From: Rhodobacter viridis
Lineage (GTDB): Bacteria; Pseudomonadota; Alphaproteobacteria; Rhodobacterales; Rhodobacteraceae
Length of the DNA: 64,000 nt
Direction of reading: 5' to 3'
Assembly: GCF_003217355.1 (NCBI RefSeq)
Contig: NZ_QJTK01000007.1
Coordinates: forward strand, 1 to 64,000
Of the stretch, positions 46,326-54,890 are shown one piece after another. The position numbers were made by a program, and so were the translations under genes. The stretch's first letter is position 1, and the number at the start of each line of letters is the position of its first letter. The notes below the pieces were generated by a model. That model was not told the DNA's origin and made no database searches. It was given only the letters and a program-made list of their open reading frames with translations.

Positions 46326-49198
46326 AAGACCTGATCATTCCCCCGCTCGACTGGACGAAGGACATGGGTACGCCGAAACGCGACGGCGCGCCGGTGCACC
46401 TGACCATCGACGGCGTTGAAATCACTGTGCCCGCGGGCACCTCGGTGATGCGCGCGGCGGCTGAGGCCGGGATTTCCATTCCCAAGCTCTGCGCCACTGA
46501 CAGTGTGGAGCCGGTCGGCTCCTGTCGGCTCTGCATGGTGGAAATCGAGGGGATGAAGGGCACGCCGACCTCTTGCACCACCCCGGTTGCGCCCGGCATG
46601 CGGGTGCATACGCAGACGCAGCAACTACAGAAACTGCGCCGCGGCGTGATGGAGCTTTACATCTCGGACCACCCGCTCGACTGCCTGACCTGCGCGGCGA
46701 ATGGCGATTGCGAGTTGCAGGATATGGCGGGCGCAGTGGGTCTGCGCGAAGTGCGCTACGAAGCGAAGGACACTCACTTTGCGCGGCGTGATGCGACGGG
46801 GCCGAACCCGCGCTATAGTCCGAAAGACGTTTCGAACCCCTATTTCAGCTACGATCCGGCGAAATGTATCGTCTGCATGCGCTGTGTGCGCGCCTGCGAG
46901 GAAGTGCAGGGCACCTTCGCGTTGACGGTGATGGGGCGCGGCTTTGATGCCCGGATTTCGCCCGCAGCCCCCGACTTCCTGTCCTCGGATTGCGTCTCCT
47001 GTGGCGCCTGCGTGCAGGCCTGCCCGACCGCGACGCTGGTGGAAAAATCGGTCGAAAAGATCGGCACGCCGGAACGGAAAGTCGTCACCACCTGCGCCTA
47101 TTGCGGGGTGGGCTGCAGCTTCGAGGCGCATATGCTGGGCGATCAGCTCGTCCGCATGGTGCCCTGGAAGGGCGGCGAGGCGAACCGGGGCCACAGCTGC
47201 GTCAAGGGCCGCTTTGCTTACGGCTATGCGACGCACAAGGACCGGATCCTGAAGCCGATGATCCGCGAGAAGATCAGCGATCCGTGGCGCGAGGTGAACT
47301 GGACCGAGGCGCTCGATTTCACCGCCACCCGGCTGCGGGCGCTGCGGGCCGAGCATGGGGCGGATGCCTTGGGCGTCATCACCTCGTCGCGCTGCACGAA
47401 CGAGGAAACGTACCTCGTGCAAAAGCTCGCCCGCGCGGTGTTCGGCACCAACAACACCGACACCTGCGCGCGGGTCTGCCATTCGCCCACGGGCTACGGG
47501 CTGAAACAGACCTTCGGCACCTCGGCCGGGACGCAGAATTTCGACTCGGTCGAACAGACCGATCTGGCGCTGGTCATTGGCGCGAACCCGACCGACGGGC
47601 ATCCGGTTTTCGCCTCGCGGCTGCGCAAGCGGCTCCGGGCCGGGGCGAAGCTGATCGTCGTCGATCCGCGCCGGATCGACCTTCTCGACACCGCGCATCG
47701 CGGCGAGGCCTGGCATCTGCAACTGAAGCCCGGCACCAACGTCGCGGTGATGACCGCGATGGCGCATGTGATCGTGACCGAGCAGCTTTACGACAGCCAC
47801 TTCATCGAAGGGCGCTGCGACTGGGATGAATGGGCGGATTATGCCGAATTCGTCGCGAATCCGGATTATGCCCCCGAGGCGGTCGAAAGCCTGACCGGCG
47901 TTCCGGCCGAAACCCTGCGCGCGGCGGCCCGGGCCTATGCGGCGGCGCCGAATGCCTCGATCTATTATGGCCTTGGCGTGACCGAACATTCGCAGGGCTC
48001 GACCACCGTCATCGCGATTGCGAACCTCGCGATGATGACCGGCAATATCGGGCGTCCGGGCGTTGGCGTGAACCCGCTGCGGGGCCAGAACAACGTGCAG
48101 GGCAGCTGCGACATGGGCAGCTTCCCGCATGAATTCCCGGGCTATCGGCATGTGTCCGACGATGCGACGCGGGGCCTGTTCGAACGGACCTGGGGCGTCA
48201 CCCTGTCCTCGGAACCGGGGCTGCGCATCCCGAACATGCTCGATGCCGCGGTCGAGGGCCGGTTCAAAGCGCTTTATGTTCAGGGCGAGGACATCCTGCA
48301 ATCGGACCCCGATACGCGGCATGTCTCGGCGGGCCTCGCGGCGATGGATCTGGTCATCGTGCATGATCTTTTTCTGAACGAGACCGCGAATTACGCCCAT
48401 GTCTTCCTGCCGGGCTCGACCTTCCTTGAAAAGGACGGCACCTTCACCAACGCCGAACGCCGCATCAACCGGGTGCGCAAGGTGATGGCGCCGAAGGCGG
48501 GCTTTGCCGATTGGGAAGTGACGCAGCTTCTGGCGAATGCGCTGGGGGCGGGCTGGCACTACAGCCATCCGTCGGAAATCATGGCGGAAATCGCCGCGAC
48601 GACGCCGGGCTTTGCCTCTGTCACCTATGACATGCTCGACGCCCGGGGCTCGGTGCAATGGCCGTGCAACGACAAGGCGCCCGAAGGCTCGCCGATCATG
48701 CATGTCGACGGTTTCGTGCGAGGGCGCGGCCGGTTCATCCGCACGGCTTACCTGCCGACCGACGAAAAGACCGGGCCGCGCTTCCCGCTTCTGCTGACGA
48801 CGGGGCGGATTCTGAGCCAATACAACGTCGGCGCGCAGACGCGGCGGACGGAAAACGTGGTCTGGCATGACGAGGATCGGCTGGAAATCCACCCGACCGA
48901 CGCCGAGACGCGGGGCATCCGCGAGGGTGATTGGGTGCGGCTCGCCTCGCGCGCCGGGGAAACGACGCTGCGGGCGACGGTGACGGATCGGGTCTCGCCC
49001 GGGGTCGTCTACACCACCTTCCACCACCCCGACACTCAGGCGAACGTCGTCACCACCGACAATTCCGACTGGGCGACGAACTGCCCGGAATACAAGGTGA
49101 CGGCGGTGCAGGTGGCGGCGTCGAACGGGCCGTCCGAGTGGCAGCAGGATTATGCGGCGCAGGCGGCGGCCGCGCGGCGGATCGAGGCGGCCGAATGA
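46322..49198 (+). CDS. fdsA: FdsA, molybdenum catalytic subunit of formate dehydrogenase
   Basis: This 958-residue soluble catalytic subunit oxidises formate to CO2. The N-terminus carries a NuoG-like [2Fe-2S] site (CRLCMVEIEG), a His/Cys cluster (HPLDCLTCAANGDCELQD), two ferredoxin clusters (CIVCMRCVRACEE and CVSCGACVQACP) and the near-active-site cluster CAYCGVGC. The bis-MGD domain has the molybdenum ligand Cys386 (ARVCHSP), His387 and Arg587 (NPLRGQNN), at exactly the positions reported for the R. capsulatus enzyme. It shares 4-base overlaps with fdsB and fdsC. Confidence 0.98.
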   Translation: MKDLIIPPLDWTKDMGTPKRDGAPVHLTIDGVEITVPAGTSVMRAAAEAGISIPKLCATDSVEPVGSCRLCMVEIEGMKGTPTSCTTPVAPGMRVHTQTQQLQKLRRGVMELYISDHPLDCLTCAANGDCELQDMAGAVGLREVRYEAKDTHFARRDATGPNPRYSPKDVSNPYFSYDPAKCIVCMRCVRACEEVQGTFALTVMGRGFDARISPAAPDFLSSDCVSCGACVQACPTATLVEKSVEKIGTPERKVVTTCAYCGVGCSFEAHMLGDQLVRMVPWKGGEANRGHSCVKGRFAYGYATHKDRILKPMIREKISDPWREVNWTEALDFTATRLRALRAEHGADALGVITSSRCTNEETYLVQKLARAVFGTNNTDTCARVCHSPTGYGLKQTFGTSAGTQNFDSVEQTDLALVIGANPTDGHPVFASRLRKRLRAGAKLIVVDPRRIDLLDTAHRGEAWHLQLKPGTNVAVMTAMAHVIVTEQLYDSHFIEGRCDWDEWADYAEFVANPDYAPEAVESLTGVPAETLRAAARAYAAAPNASIYYGLGVTEHSQGSTTVIAIANLAMMTGNIGRPGVGVNPLRGQNNVQGSCDMGSFPHEFPGYRHVSDDATRGLFERTWGVTLSSEPGLRIPNMLDAAVEGRFKALYVQGEDILQSDPDTRHVSAGLAAMDLVIVHDLFLNETANYAHVFLPGSTFLEKDGTFTNAERRINRVRKVMAPKAGFADWEVTQLLANALGAGWHYSHPSEIMAEIAATTPGFASVTYDMLDARGSVQWPCNDKAPEGSPIMHVDGFVRGRGRFIRTAYLPTDEKTGPRFPLLLTTGRILSQYNVGAQTRRTENVVWHDEDRLEIHPTDAETRGIREGDWVRLASRAGETTLRATVTDRVSPGVVYTTFHHPDTQANVVTTDNSDWATNCPEYKVTAVQVAASNGPSEWQQDYAAQAAAARRIEAAE

Positions 49199-49980
49199 GC
49201 TTGCCCGCCGGGGCCGTCACGGTCAGCCTGCCCGGCGGGGGCCGGGCGGTTCTGGCCGAGGAAGTGCCGGTGGCGCTGGTCTTTGAGGGGGTGACGCAGG
49301 CGGTCATGATGGCCTCGCCCGTGGACCTCGAGGATTTCCTGCTGGGCTTTGCGCTGACCGAAGGGATGATTGCCGCGCCCGCGGATCTGTTGCGCGCTGA
49401 GGTGGTGCACCAGCCGCAGGGGATCGAGGTGCGGGGATGGCTGGCGGCCCCGGCGGGGCAGAGGTTTGCCGCGCGGCGTCGGGCGATGGCGGGTCCGGTC
49501 GGCTGTGGTCTGTGCGGCATCGACAGCCTTGCGGCTGTTTTGCGCCCGCTGCCGCGGGCGCCCCGGGGCGGGGGCGCCAAGCTGGCGCTTGGCGCCCCCG
49601 CCGCCTTGGCCGACGCGGCCCTGCACGCCTTGCGGGCCGGGCAGGTTCTGCAGGATGCGGTCCGGGCGGCGCATGCGGCGGGGTTTTGGGATGGCACGCG
49701 GCTTTGGGCGCTGCGCGAGGATGTCGGGCGGCACAATGCGCTCGACAAGCTGGCGGGGGCTTTGGCCGCAGCGGCGGTTGATGTCGGCGCGGGGGCGGTG
49801 GTGATGACCTCGCGCCTCTCGGTCGATCTGGTGCAGAAGGCGGCGATGATCGGCGCGCGGGTGCTGATCGCGCCCTCGGCGCCGACGGCTTTGGCGGTGT
49901 CCGAGGCGCAGGCCGCGGGCATCACGGTGATTGCACGAGGGCCCGAGGGGGCCACGGTTTACACGCAGACGGGGGAGTGA
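49195..49980 (+). CDS. fdsC: FdsC, FdhD-family sulfurtransferase/chaperone for formate dehydrogenase
   Basis: This 261-residue protein belongs to the FdhD family. Its cysteine pair lies in GCGLCG (Cys104, Cys107), and the nucleotide-binding-like block LREDVGRHNALDKLAG and VVMTSRLSVDLVQKAA are present. FdsC of R. capsulatus binds bis-MGD and helps deliver the sulfurated cofactor to FdsA. ATG 49195 overlaps the fdsA stop (ATGA), and the stop overlaps the fdsD start. Confidence 0.95.
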   Translation: MSLPAGAVTVSLPGGGRAVLAEEVPVALVFEGVTQAVMMASPVDLEDFLLGFALTEGMIAAPADLLRAEVVHQPQGIEVRGWLAAPAGQRFAARRRAMAGPVGCGLCGIDSLAAVLRPLPRAPRGGGAKLALGAPAALADAALHALRAGQVLQDAVRAAHAAGFWDGTRLWALREDVGRHNALDKLAGALAAAAVDVGAGAVVMTSRLSVDLVQKAAMIGARVLIAPSAPTALAVSEAQAAGITVIARGPEGATVYTQTGE

Positions 49981-50195
49981 TGAGCGAAGACAAGATCATC
50001 AGGATGGCGAACCAGATCGCCGCGTTTTTCGCCGTGCAGCCGGGCGACCGCGTGACGCCGGTTGCCGCGCATATTTCGGAAAACTGGTCCGCGCCGATGC
50101 GGGCGGCACTGTTGTCCCATGTCGCGGCGCAGACGCCCGGCCTTGATCCGTTGGTGATCGACGCCGCGCCGAAGATCCGGCCGGTCAACATGTGA
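49980..50195 (+). CDS. fdsD: FdsD, delta subunit of formate dehydrogenase
   Basis: This 71-residue protein (MSEDKIIRMANQIAAFF...) is the small FdsD/FdhD-delta accessory subunit found at the end of fdsGBACD operons. It is reported to help hold the complex together. The start is either ATG at 49980, sharing one base with the fdsC stop, or GTG at 49977. Last gene of the operon. Confidence 0.9.
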   Translation: MSEDKIIRMANQIAAFFAVQPGDRVTPVAAHISENWSAPMRAALLSHVAAQTPGLDPLVIDAAPKIRPVNM

Positions 50196-50286
50196 GTCTG
50201 CGGCGCGAGAGTGAGCGTCAAAATGCAACCTTGAGGATTTCAAGATAAAGCGTATCCTTCCGCCGGTTGTTCTGATCGGAGGGGAC

Positions 50287-50670
50287 ATGCCCGAATTTTC
50301 ATTCTGGAGCGGCGCAGTGGCCGCACGGGCGGTTGCGGGGTCTGTGCAGATCCAGGCCCTGCATGGGGCGATCATGGTCTATCGCGCGCATGGGGCCGAA
50401 GGCATGGACGCCGCGGGTCGGCGCATGGATCTGGATGCGATCGATGCGGCCTTTGCTGCGCTGACGCTGCGCGATCGCGCGGATATCAACGATCTCGAAA
50501 CGACCTTGCGCGGGGAAGTCGCCGCCGAACGCAGGCAGCTTGCCAACCCGGCGGCGGTCCTGACGTCTCGGCCGATGTGCTGTGCCGCCGTCACCGCCGT
50601 GCCCGCGGAGGCGGCCGGACCCGCCGCATCTGGCGCCGATGCGGCGCTCGAAACGCTCGCTGAGTCGTGA
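50287..50670 (+). CDS. Small protein of unknown function
   Basis: This 127-residue protein has an excellent ribosome-binding site (GGAGGGGAC) before the ATG at 50287, which supports it as a real gene. It is not clearly secreted. The middle is helical (LDAIDAAFAALTLRDRADINDLETTL), and the C-terminal third is alanine-rich with a CC pair. I recognise no family. It lies 91 bases after fdsD, in the same direction, and is convergent with a tetR gene. Confidence 0.55.
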   Translation: MPEFSFWSGAVAARAVAGSVQIQALHGAIMVYRAHGAEGMDAAGRRMDLDAIDAAFAALTLRDRADINDLETTLRGEVAAERRQLANPAAVLTSRPMCCAAVTAVPAEAAGPAASGADAALETLAES

Positions 50671-50707
50671 CGCGGACTGTCTGCGGCCAACGGGTCTGAG
50701 CCCCGGC

Positions 50708-51319
50708 TCAGCCCCGCGCGAGCTGCATCGCGCCTGCGGTCATCGTTTCGACCAGCGCCGCCACCTCGGCGCGCAGGCTTGCCATCGGCAAGCCGACGAA
50801 ACGGCCCTGAAGCGCCAGATGCACCACGCCATGCGCCGCGGCAAAGGTGGTGCGGGCGCGCAGCAACAGCGCCTCGCTCCCGAGATCGGGGCGCAATTGC
50901 GCCAGATGCGGCACGATCACCTCGAGCAGGACCGCGTGTTCCTGCTTGTGCCAGTCGGGAAATTCGCGCCCCTCGGGCAGGCGATGCTCGAAAAGCGAGA
51001 GCCAGAGCGGCCGGTTCTCGAGCGCGAAATCGGTGTAGCGCGCCGCCAGTGCCTGCAGTGCAGCCTGCGGGCCGGACGCCCCGGCCACGGCCTCGGTCAG
51101 CGCGCGTCCCAGATCTTGCAACGTCGCCGAATTGACCAGCACCACCAGCATGTCGAGATCCTCGACCGCGGTGTAAAGCGCGCCAAGCGCACAGCCCGCC
51201 CGCGCCGTCACCGCCCGCGCCTTCAGCCCGGCCAGCCCATGCTCAAGGATCTCGGCCCGCGCGGCGGCGATCAGGCGGGCCTTCAGATCGGCTTTCTTCT
51301 CGTCGCGATTGTTTCCCAT
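50708..51319 (-). CDS. TetR-family repressor of the pspA-like operon
   Basis: This 203-residue TetR regulator has the helix-turn-helix at about 10-58 (LKARLIAAARAEILEHGLAG, ARAVTARAGCALGALYTA) and a WHG-type C-terminal domain (RYTDFALENRPLWLSLFEHR). The ATG at 51319 is preferred because the next upstream ATG (51346) falls inside an operator palindrome. It diverges from a pspA-like gene. Three near-identical palindromes lie between the genes, so it probably represses both itself and the envelope genes. Ligand unknown. Confidence 0.88.
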   Translation of the reverse strand: MGNNRDEKKADLKARLIAAARAEILEHGLAGLKARAVTARAGCALGALYTAVEDLDMLVVLVNSATLQDLGRALTEAVAGASGPQAALQALAARYTDFALENRPLWLSLFEHRLPEGREFPDWHKQEHAVLLEVIVPHLAQLRPDLGSEALLLRARTTFAAAHGVVHLALQGRFVGLPMASLRAEVAALVETMTAGAMQLARG

Positions 51320-51339
51320 TCGGCACCCGATTGTTGATA

Positions 51340-51409
51340 TGAACATTGTTCAGAAATATCTTGAACGCCGTTCACGACTCTGCCATACAGTCTTCATGAA
51401 CAACGTTCA
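51340..51409. promoter_or_regulatory. Three TGAAC-N3-GTTCA operators and pspA promoter
   Basis: Palindromes TGAACATTGTTCA (51340-51352), TGAACGCCGTTCA (51362-51374) and TGAACAACGTTCA (51397-51409) all fit TGAAC-N3-GTTCA. A candidate promoter TTGAAC (51361-51366) and CATACA (51384-51389), 17 bases apart, has the second palindrome on its -35 and the third after its -10. This is a classic repressor layout for the adjacent TetR protein. Confidence 0.75.
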
Positions 51410-51426
51410 TAGCGAGGAGACGGAAG

Positions 51427-52104
51427 ATGTTCAAGATGATCACCACCCTGATCCGGGCCCGCAGCGCCGATGTGGTCGAGGGGTTCAGCGATGCGAATGC
51501 GCTGACGATCCTGCGACAGCAGCTGCGCGATGCGGCCGACGGGCTTGAAGGGGCGAAACGCGCCGTGGCCGTTGTCATGGCCTATGGCGAGCGCGAGAAG
51601 GGGGCGGCGGCGCGGATCGCCGCGCAGATCGCCGATCTGGAAGCCCGGGCGCTTGCGGCGCTGGGGAAGGGGCGCGAGGATCTGGCGGCCGAGGCGGCGC
51701 AGGCGATTGCCGAGCTTGAGGCCGAGGCCGCCGCGACCGCCCGCGCCATCAGCCATTACGACGCCGAGACCCGCCGTCTGCGCGAGACCGTCAGCCTTGC
51801 CGAGCAGCGGCTGAAAGCGCTGCAACGGGGCAAGCAGATCGCCGACGCGGCCGAGCGCACCCAGAAGCTGCGCGGCACGCTGCCCGATGGCGTCACCGCT
51901 TCGCTGGCCGAGGCCGAGGCGACTCTCTCCCGGCTGCAATCGCGGCAAGACCATGCCGAAGCGGTCGAGATCGCGATGACCGAACTCTGCATCGGCACCA
52001 CGACCGAGACCACCCTGTCCCGGCTGGCCGCCGCGGGCTGCGGTGCCGCCCTTCGCCCCGAGGCCGCGCAGGTGCTCGCCCGGCTGCGCGAAAAAGCGCT
52101 CTGA
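51427..52104 (+). CDS. PspA/IM30-family protein
   Basis: This 225-residue protein is almost entirely coiled-coil from residue about 25 to 175 and begins MFKMITTLIRARSADVVEGF, like PspA N-terminal amphipathic helices. ALTILRQQLRDAADGLEGAK and ALQRGKQIADAAERTQKLRG are typical of the family. PspA-type proteins bind and stabilise stressed inner membranes. Here it is under a TetR regulator, not sigma-54/PspF. First gene of an operon with the YiaA-like and DUF4105 genes. AGGAGACGGAAG precedes the ATG. Confidence 0.85.
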   Translation: MFKMITTLIRARSADVVEGFSDANALTILRQQLRDAADGLEGAKRAVAVVMAYGEREKGAAARIAAQIADLEARALAALGKGREDLAAEAAQAIAELEAEAAATARAISHYDAETRRLRETVSLAEQRLKALQRGKQIADAAERTQKLRGTLPDGVTASLAEAEATLSRLQSRQDHAEAVEIAMTELCIGTTTETTLSRLAAAGCGAALRPEAAQVLARLREKAL

Positions 52105-52146
52105 CCCCTTGTCCCTGACACCGAATTTCAACACAGGACCACAATC

Positions 52147-52425
52147 ATGACCAGCTATGCCCCGAAAGTCTCGAACGCCTGGAACCTTTTCACCTATGTC
52201 ATGTTCGCCATCGCCGCGGTGATGATGGCGGGGGGCATCTGGTCGCTGGAAGCGAGCTTTTCCGCCAAGGGATATTATGCGATGTCGGCGCTGATGCTCG
52301 TCTACACGACCGCCGCGCTGTCGAAGGCGCTGCGCGACAAGGAAGAAGCCGAGCGGATCTACAACAAGCTGGAAGATGCCCGCACCGAACGCCTGCTGGC
52401 CGAAGCTTCGGGCAAGAGCGTGTAA
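52147..52425 (+). CDS. YiaA/YiaB-family inner membrane protein
   Basis: This 92-residue protein has two membrane helices (about 13-32 and 42-62) with the YiaAB pattern (NAWNLFTYVMFAIAAVMMAGGIW, then KGYYAMSALMLVYT.. and KALRDKEE). A short helical cytoplasmic tail follows. YiaA and YiaB have no established function, but the family often accompanies membrane-stress genes. 42 bases after the pspA-like gene, in the same direction. Confidence 0.85.
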   Translation: MTSYAPKVSNAWNLFTYVMFAIAAVMMAGGIWSLEASFSAKGYYAMSALMLVYTTAALSKALRDKEEAERIYNKLEDARTERLLAEASGKSV

Positions 52426-52445
52426 GAGACGGTTGTGCAAGTGAG

Positions 52446-52465
52446 GGGCGGGGGCCTCCCCGCCC
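52446..52465. other. Perfect GC hairpin in the yiaA-DUF4105 gap
   Basis: GGGCGGGG (52446-52453), loop GCCT, CCCCGCCC (52458-52465). No T-run follows, so it may be an RNA-stability or translational element inside the operon rather than a terminator. It lies 20 bases before the next gene. Confidence 0.45.
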
Positions 52466-52484
52466 GACCCCGAGGGAGGGACAG

Positions 52485-53462
52485 ATGATCCGTGTGGTTC
52501 ACATCCTTGGCCATCTGGCCGTGGTCGTGCTGATCCTTGCCGCCGCGGCCTGGACGGCGACGGCGGTCTGGCTGCAGCTTTCGGGCCTTGTGCGTCTGAT
52601 CGCGCTGGGGCTGCTGACGGTGGTGACGCTCGCCGTGCTTGGCCTGTGGGTCACCGACCATCGGGGCCTTGCGATGACGCTGGCGGCGCTCGCGGCGGTG
52701 ACGGTGGGCGGCTGGTATCACACGATCGTTCCGCTTCAGGACCGCGACTGGGCGATCGACGTCTCGCGCGGTGTGACGGCGCGGGTCGAGGGCGAGCGGG
52801 TGAGCCTGTCGAACATCCGCGATTTCGCCTGGACCTCCGAGACCGAGGCCACGCCGCGCTGGATTTCCGAAGAGTATGACCTGCGCCAGCTCGACAGCCT
52901 CGACATGTTCACCTCGATCTGGTCGAGCCCCGATATCGCGCATCTGCTGGTCAGCTTCGGCTTTTCCAGCGGTCAGCATGTCGTCTTCTCGGTCGAGATC
53001 CGCCGCGAAAAGGGCGAGGAATTCAACGAGATCGGCGGCTTCTTCCGGCAGTTCGAGCAGGTGCTGATCGCCGCGACCGAAGACGACATCGTCAAGCTGC
53101 GCACGACTTACCGCAAGGAACAGGTGCGGCTTTATCCGGTGCATCTGACGCCCGAGCAGATCCGGGTGATGTTCCTGTCCTACATCGAGCTGGCGCAGTC
53201 GCTGGAGGCCGAGCCGCGGTTTTACAACACGCTGACCTCGAATTGCACGACGACGGTGTGGAAGCTCGCGCGCAGCCTGAAGCCCGATCTGCCGATCGAC
53301 CGGCGGCTGGTGCTGTCGGGCCGTCTGCCCGATTACCTGACCGATCTGGGCGTGATCTCTGCCGCCCCGGCGGCCGAGCGCGATGCCGCCGCGCTGGTCA
53401 CCCCGCTCGGGCAGCGTTACGACGGCACGAAACCCTTCTCGGATCTGATCCGCGGCAAATGA
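52485..53462 (+). CDS. DUF4105 (Lnb N-terminal-like) membrane protein
   Basis: This 325-residue protein has two to three N-terminal membrane helices (about 7-30, 33-52, 60-78) and a periplasmic DUF4105 domain. The domain carries a conserved aspartate/serine segment (FAWTSE, LVSFGF), and the late NTLTSNCTTTVWKLA block holds the cysteine expected for its papain-like relatives. DUF4105 members are predicted transglutaminase-like or thiol acyltransferases. GGGAGGGAC precedes the ATG. Third gene of the TetR-controlled operon. Confidence 0.8.
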   Translation: MIRVVHILGHLAVVVLILAAAAWTATAVWLQLSGLVRLIALGLLTVVTLAVLGLWVTDHRGLAMTLAALAAVTVGGWYHTIVPLQDRDWAIDVSRGVTARVEGERVSLSNIRDFAWTSETEATPRWISEEYDLRQLDSLDMFTSIWSSPDIAHLLVSFGFSSGQHVVFSVEIRREKGEEFNEIGGFFRQFEQVLIAATEDDIVKLRTTYRKEQVRLYPVHLTPEQIRVMFLSYIELAQSLEAEPRFYNTLTSNCTTTVWKLARSLKPDLPIDRRLVLSGRLPDYLTDLGVISAAPAAERDAAALVTPLGQRYDGTKPFSDLIRGK

Positions 53463-53469
53463 CGGGCGG

Positions 53470-54831
53470 TCAGAACGCCCCTTTCTCTTCGCGAAACGAC
53501 TCCGCCCGGTAACGGCTGATCTGCACATCCTCGGCCCAGTAGTCCGGGGCAAAGCCCGCCTTGCGCTTGAGCGCGCGCAGGAACTCGCCCGGATCGGGCA
53601 GGGCGTCCCAGACCATCGGCAGAAAGGTGCCGCGCTGGCCGCGACTGCTGAAGATCAGCCCGTCACGGCCGGGGGTGATCGCGGCCAAAGCCTCGGCCTC
53701 GCTGCCAAAGGTCAGCGGCGCGGCGCGGGTCAGCACGGCGATCTTGATCTGCAGCCCGGGCAGGTCCGCGGCCGTGACCGGGGCGAAACGCGGGTCACTC
53801 AGCCCGGCCTTTTGCGCATTCTCGATCACATCCTCCATCAGCGGCCGATGCGCGAGGAGCGAGCCGATGCAGCCGCGCAACCGCCCCGCCTGCGTCAGCG
53901 TGACGAAGGATGCGCCCAGCCCCTGCAGCGCGGGCGCGAAAGAGGCCGCCGCAATCGCGGGCGGCTTGCCGCTGCGCAGCCGGATTTCCAGCGCCTGCCG
54001 CGCGCTGCGCAGAAGCGTCGCGCGGTACGGCGCGGCAAGGATGTCGTCGTCGAGCCCGTAAAAGGCCCAGGCGCCGTAGCCGACGACGCGGGAAAGATCG
54101 CCGCTGACTGCGCCCGAATTGCCCATGCCGAGTCGCAGCGCCCGGCTGGCCTGCCCGGCCTCTGCGGTCAGCCAGCCCGCGACGGCTCTCGCCCCGCAGG
54201 CATGGGCGCCGGTCAGCCCGCCCGCCTCGCCCCGCTCGATCAGCGCGGCGGTGCTGGCGTCTTTCGTACGCGCCTCGGGATCGGTCAGGAAATGGCTGAG
54301 ATCGGAGGAGAGCACGACCAGAACCCCCGGCCCGGCCAGCGCATCAAGGATCACCGCCACAGTCTCGGTCGCGACGGCGCCGATCACCAGCGGCGCGATG
54401 GGTACGCCCGGAAAGCGGCGGGCCAGAAAGGGCAGCTGCGTCTCGATCCCGTGTTCACTGTCGTGCGCGGCGTCGTCCTCATGCGCAAGCCCTTCTGCGG
54501 CCAGCCTTTCCAGCCGCTCGCGATTGATCGGCAACAGCCCGAGCCCGGTGTCGAAAGCCGCATCCGACGGATAGGCCACCCCCGCGAAGGCGTGCCGGTG
54601 CGAGGGCGAGAGCACGACCACAAGTTCGGGCCGCACGGGCATCGCCGCAAGCGCCATCCCGGTGAAGCGGCCGGAATAGGCATAGCCCGCATGGGCCGAA
54701 ATCACCGCGCGCGGCAGGGCCCCGGTCAGCGGCGGACAGGCGGCCAGCCCCTGATCCACCGCGGCCGCGAGCGCGTCAGGGTCTGCCGGAAAGAACGAGC
54801 CCGCAAAGCGCAGCGATCTGATCTTCGTCAT
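53470..54831 (-). CDS. MEMO-AMMECR1 fusion protein (AmmeMemoRadiSam system)
   Basis: The 453-residue protein joins two domains. Residues 1-260 are a MEMO domain with conserved His47 (HAGYAYSG), His78 (SPSHRHAF), His127 (EHGIETQLPFL), His180 (SSDLSHF) and Cys212 (HACG), the dioxygenase-like metal-site pattern. Residues 265-453 are an AMMECR1 domain with its signature LRGCIGS (Cys321). The fusion is the partner of a divergent radical SAM gene 59 bases away. The three-component set is known only as the AmmeMemoRadiSam system; no reaction is established. The ATG at 54831 is preferred; the open frame upstream is basic and unsupported. Confidence 0.92.
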   Translation of the reverse strand: MTKIRSLRFAGSFFPADPDALAAAVDQGLAACPPLTGALPRAVISAHAGYAYSGRFTGMALAAMPVRPELVVVLSPSHRHAFAGVAYPSDAAFDTGLGLLPINRERLERLAAEGLAHEDDAAHDSEHGIETQLPFLARRFPGVPIAPLVIGAVATETVAVILDALAGPGVLVVLSSDLSHFLTDPEARTKDASTAALIERGEAGGLTGAHACGARAVAGWLTAEAGQASRALRLGMGNSGAVSGDLSRVVGYGAWAFYGLDDDILAAPYRATLLRSARQALEIRLRSGKPPAIAAASFAPALQGLGASFVTLTQAGRLRGCIGSLLAHRPLMEDVIENAQKAGLSDPRFAPVTAADLPGLQIKIAVLTRAAPLTFGSEAEALAAITPGRDGLIFSSRGQRGTFLPMVWDALPDPGEFLRALKRKAGFAPDYWAEDVQISRYRAESFREEKGAF

Positions 54832-54890
54832 CTTCCCCTCCGCCTTTTCGCGAAGTTTGACTTGCGGGCGCGGATTTGGCCAGATGGGGC

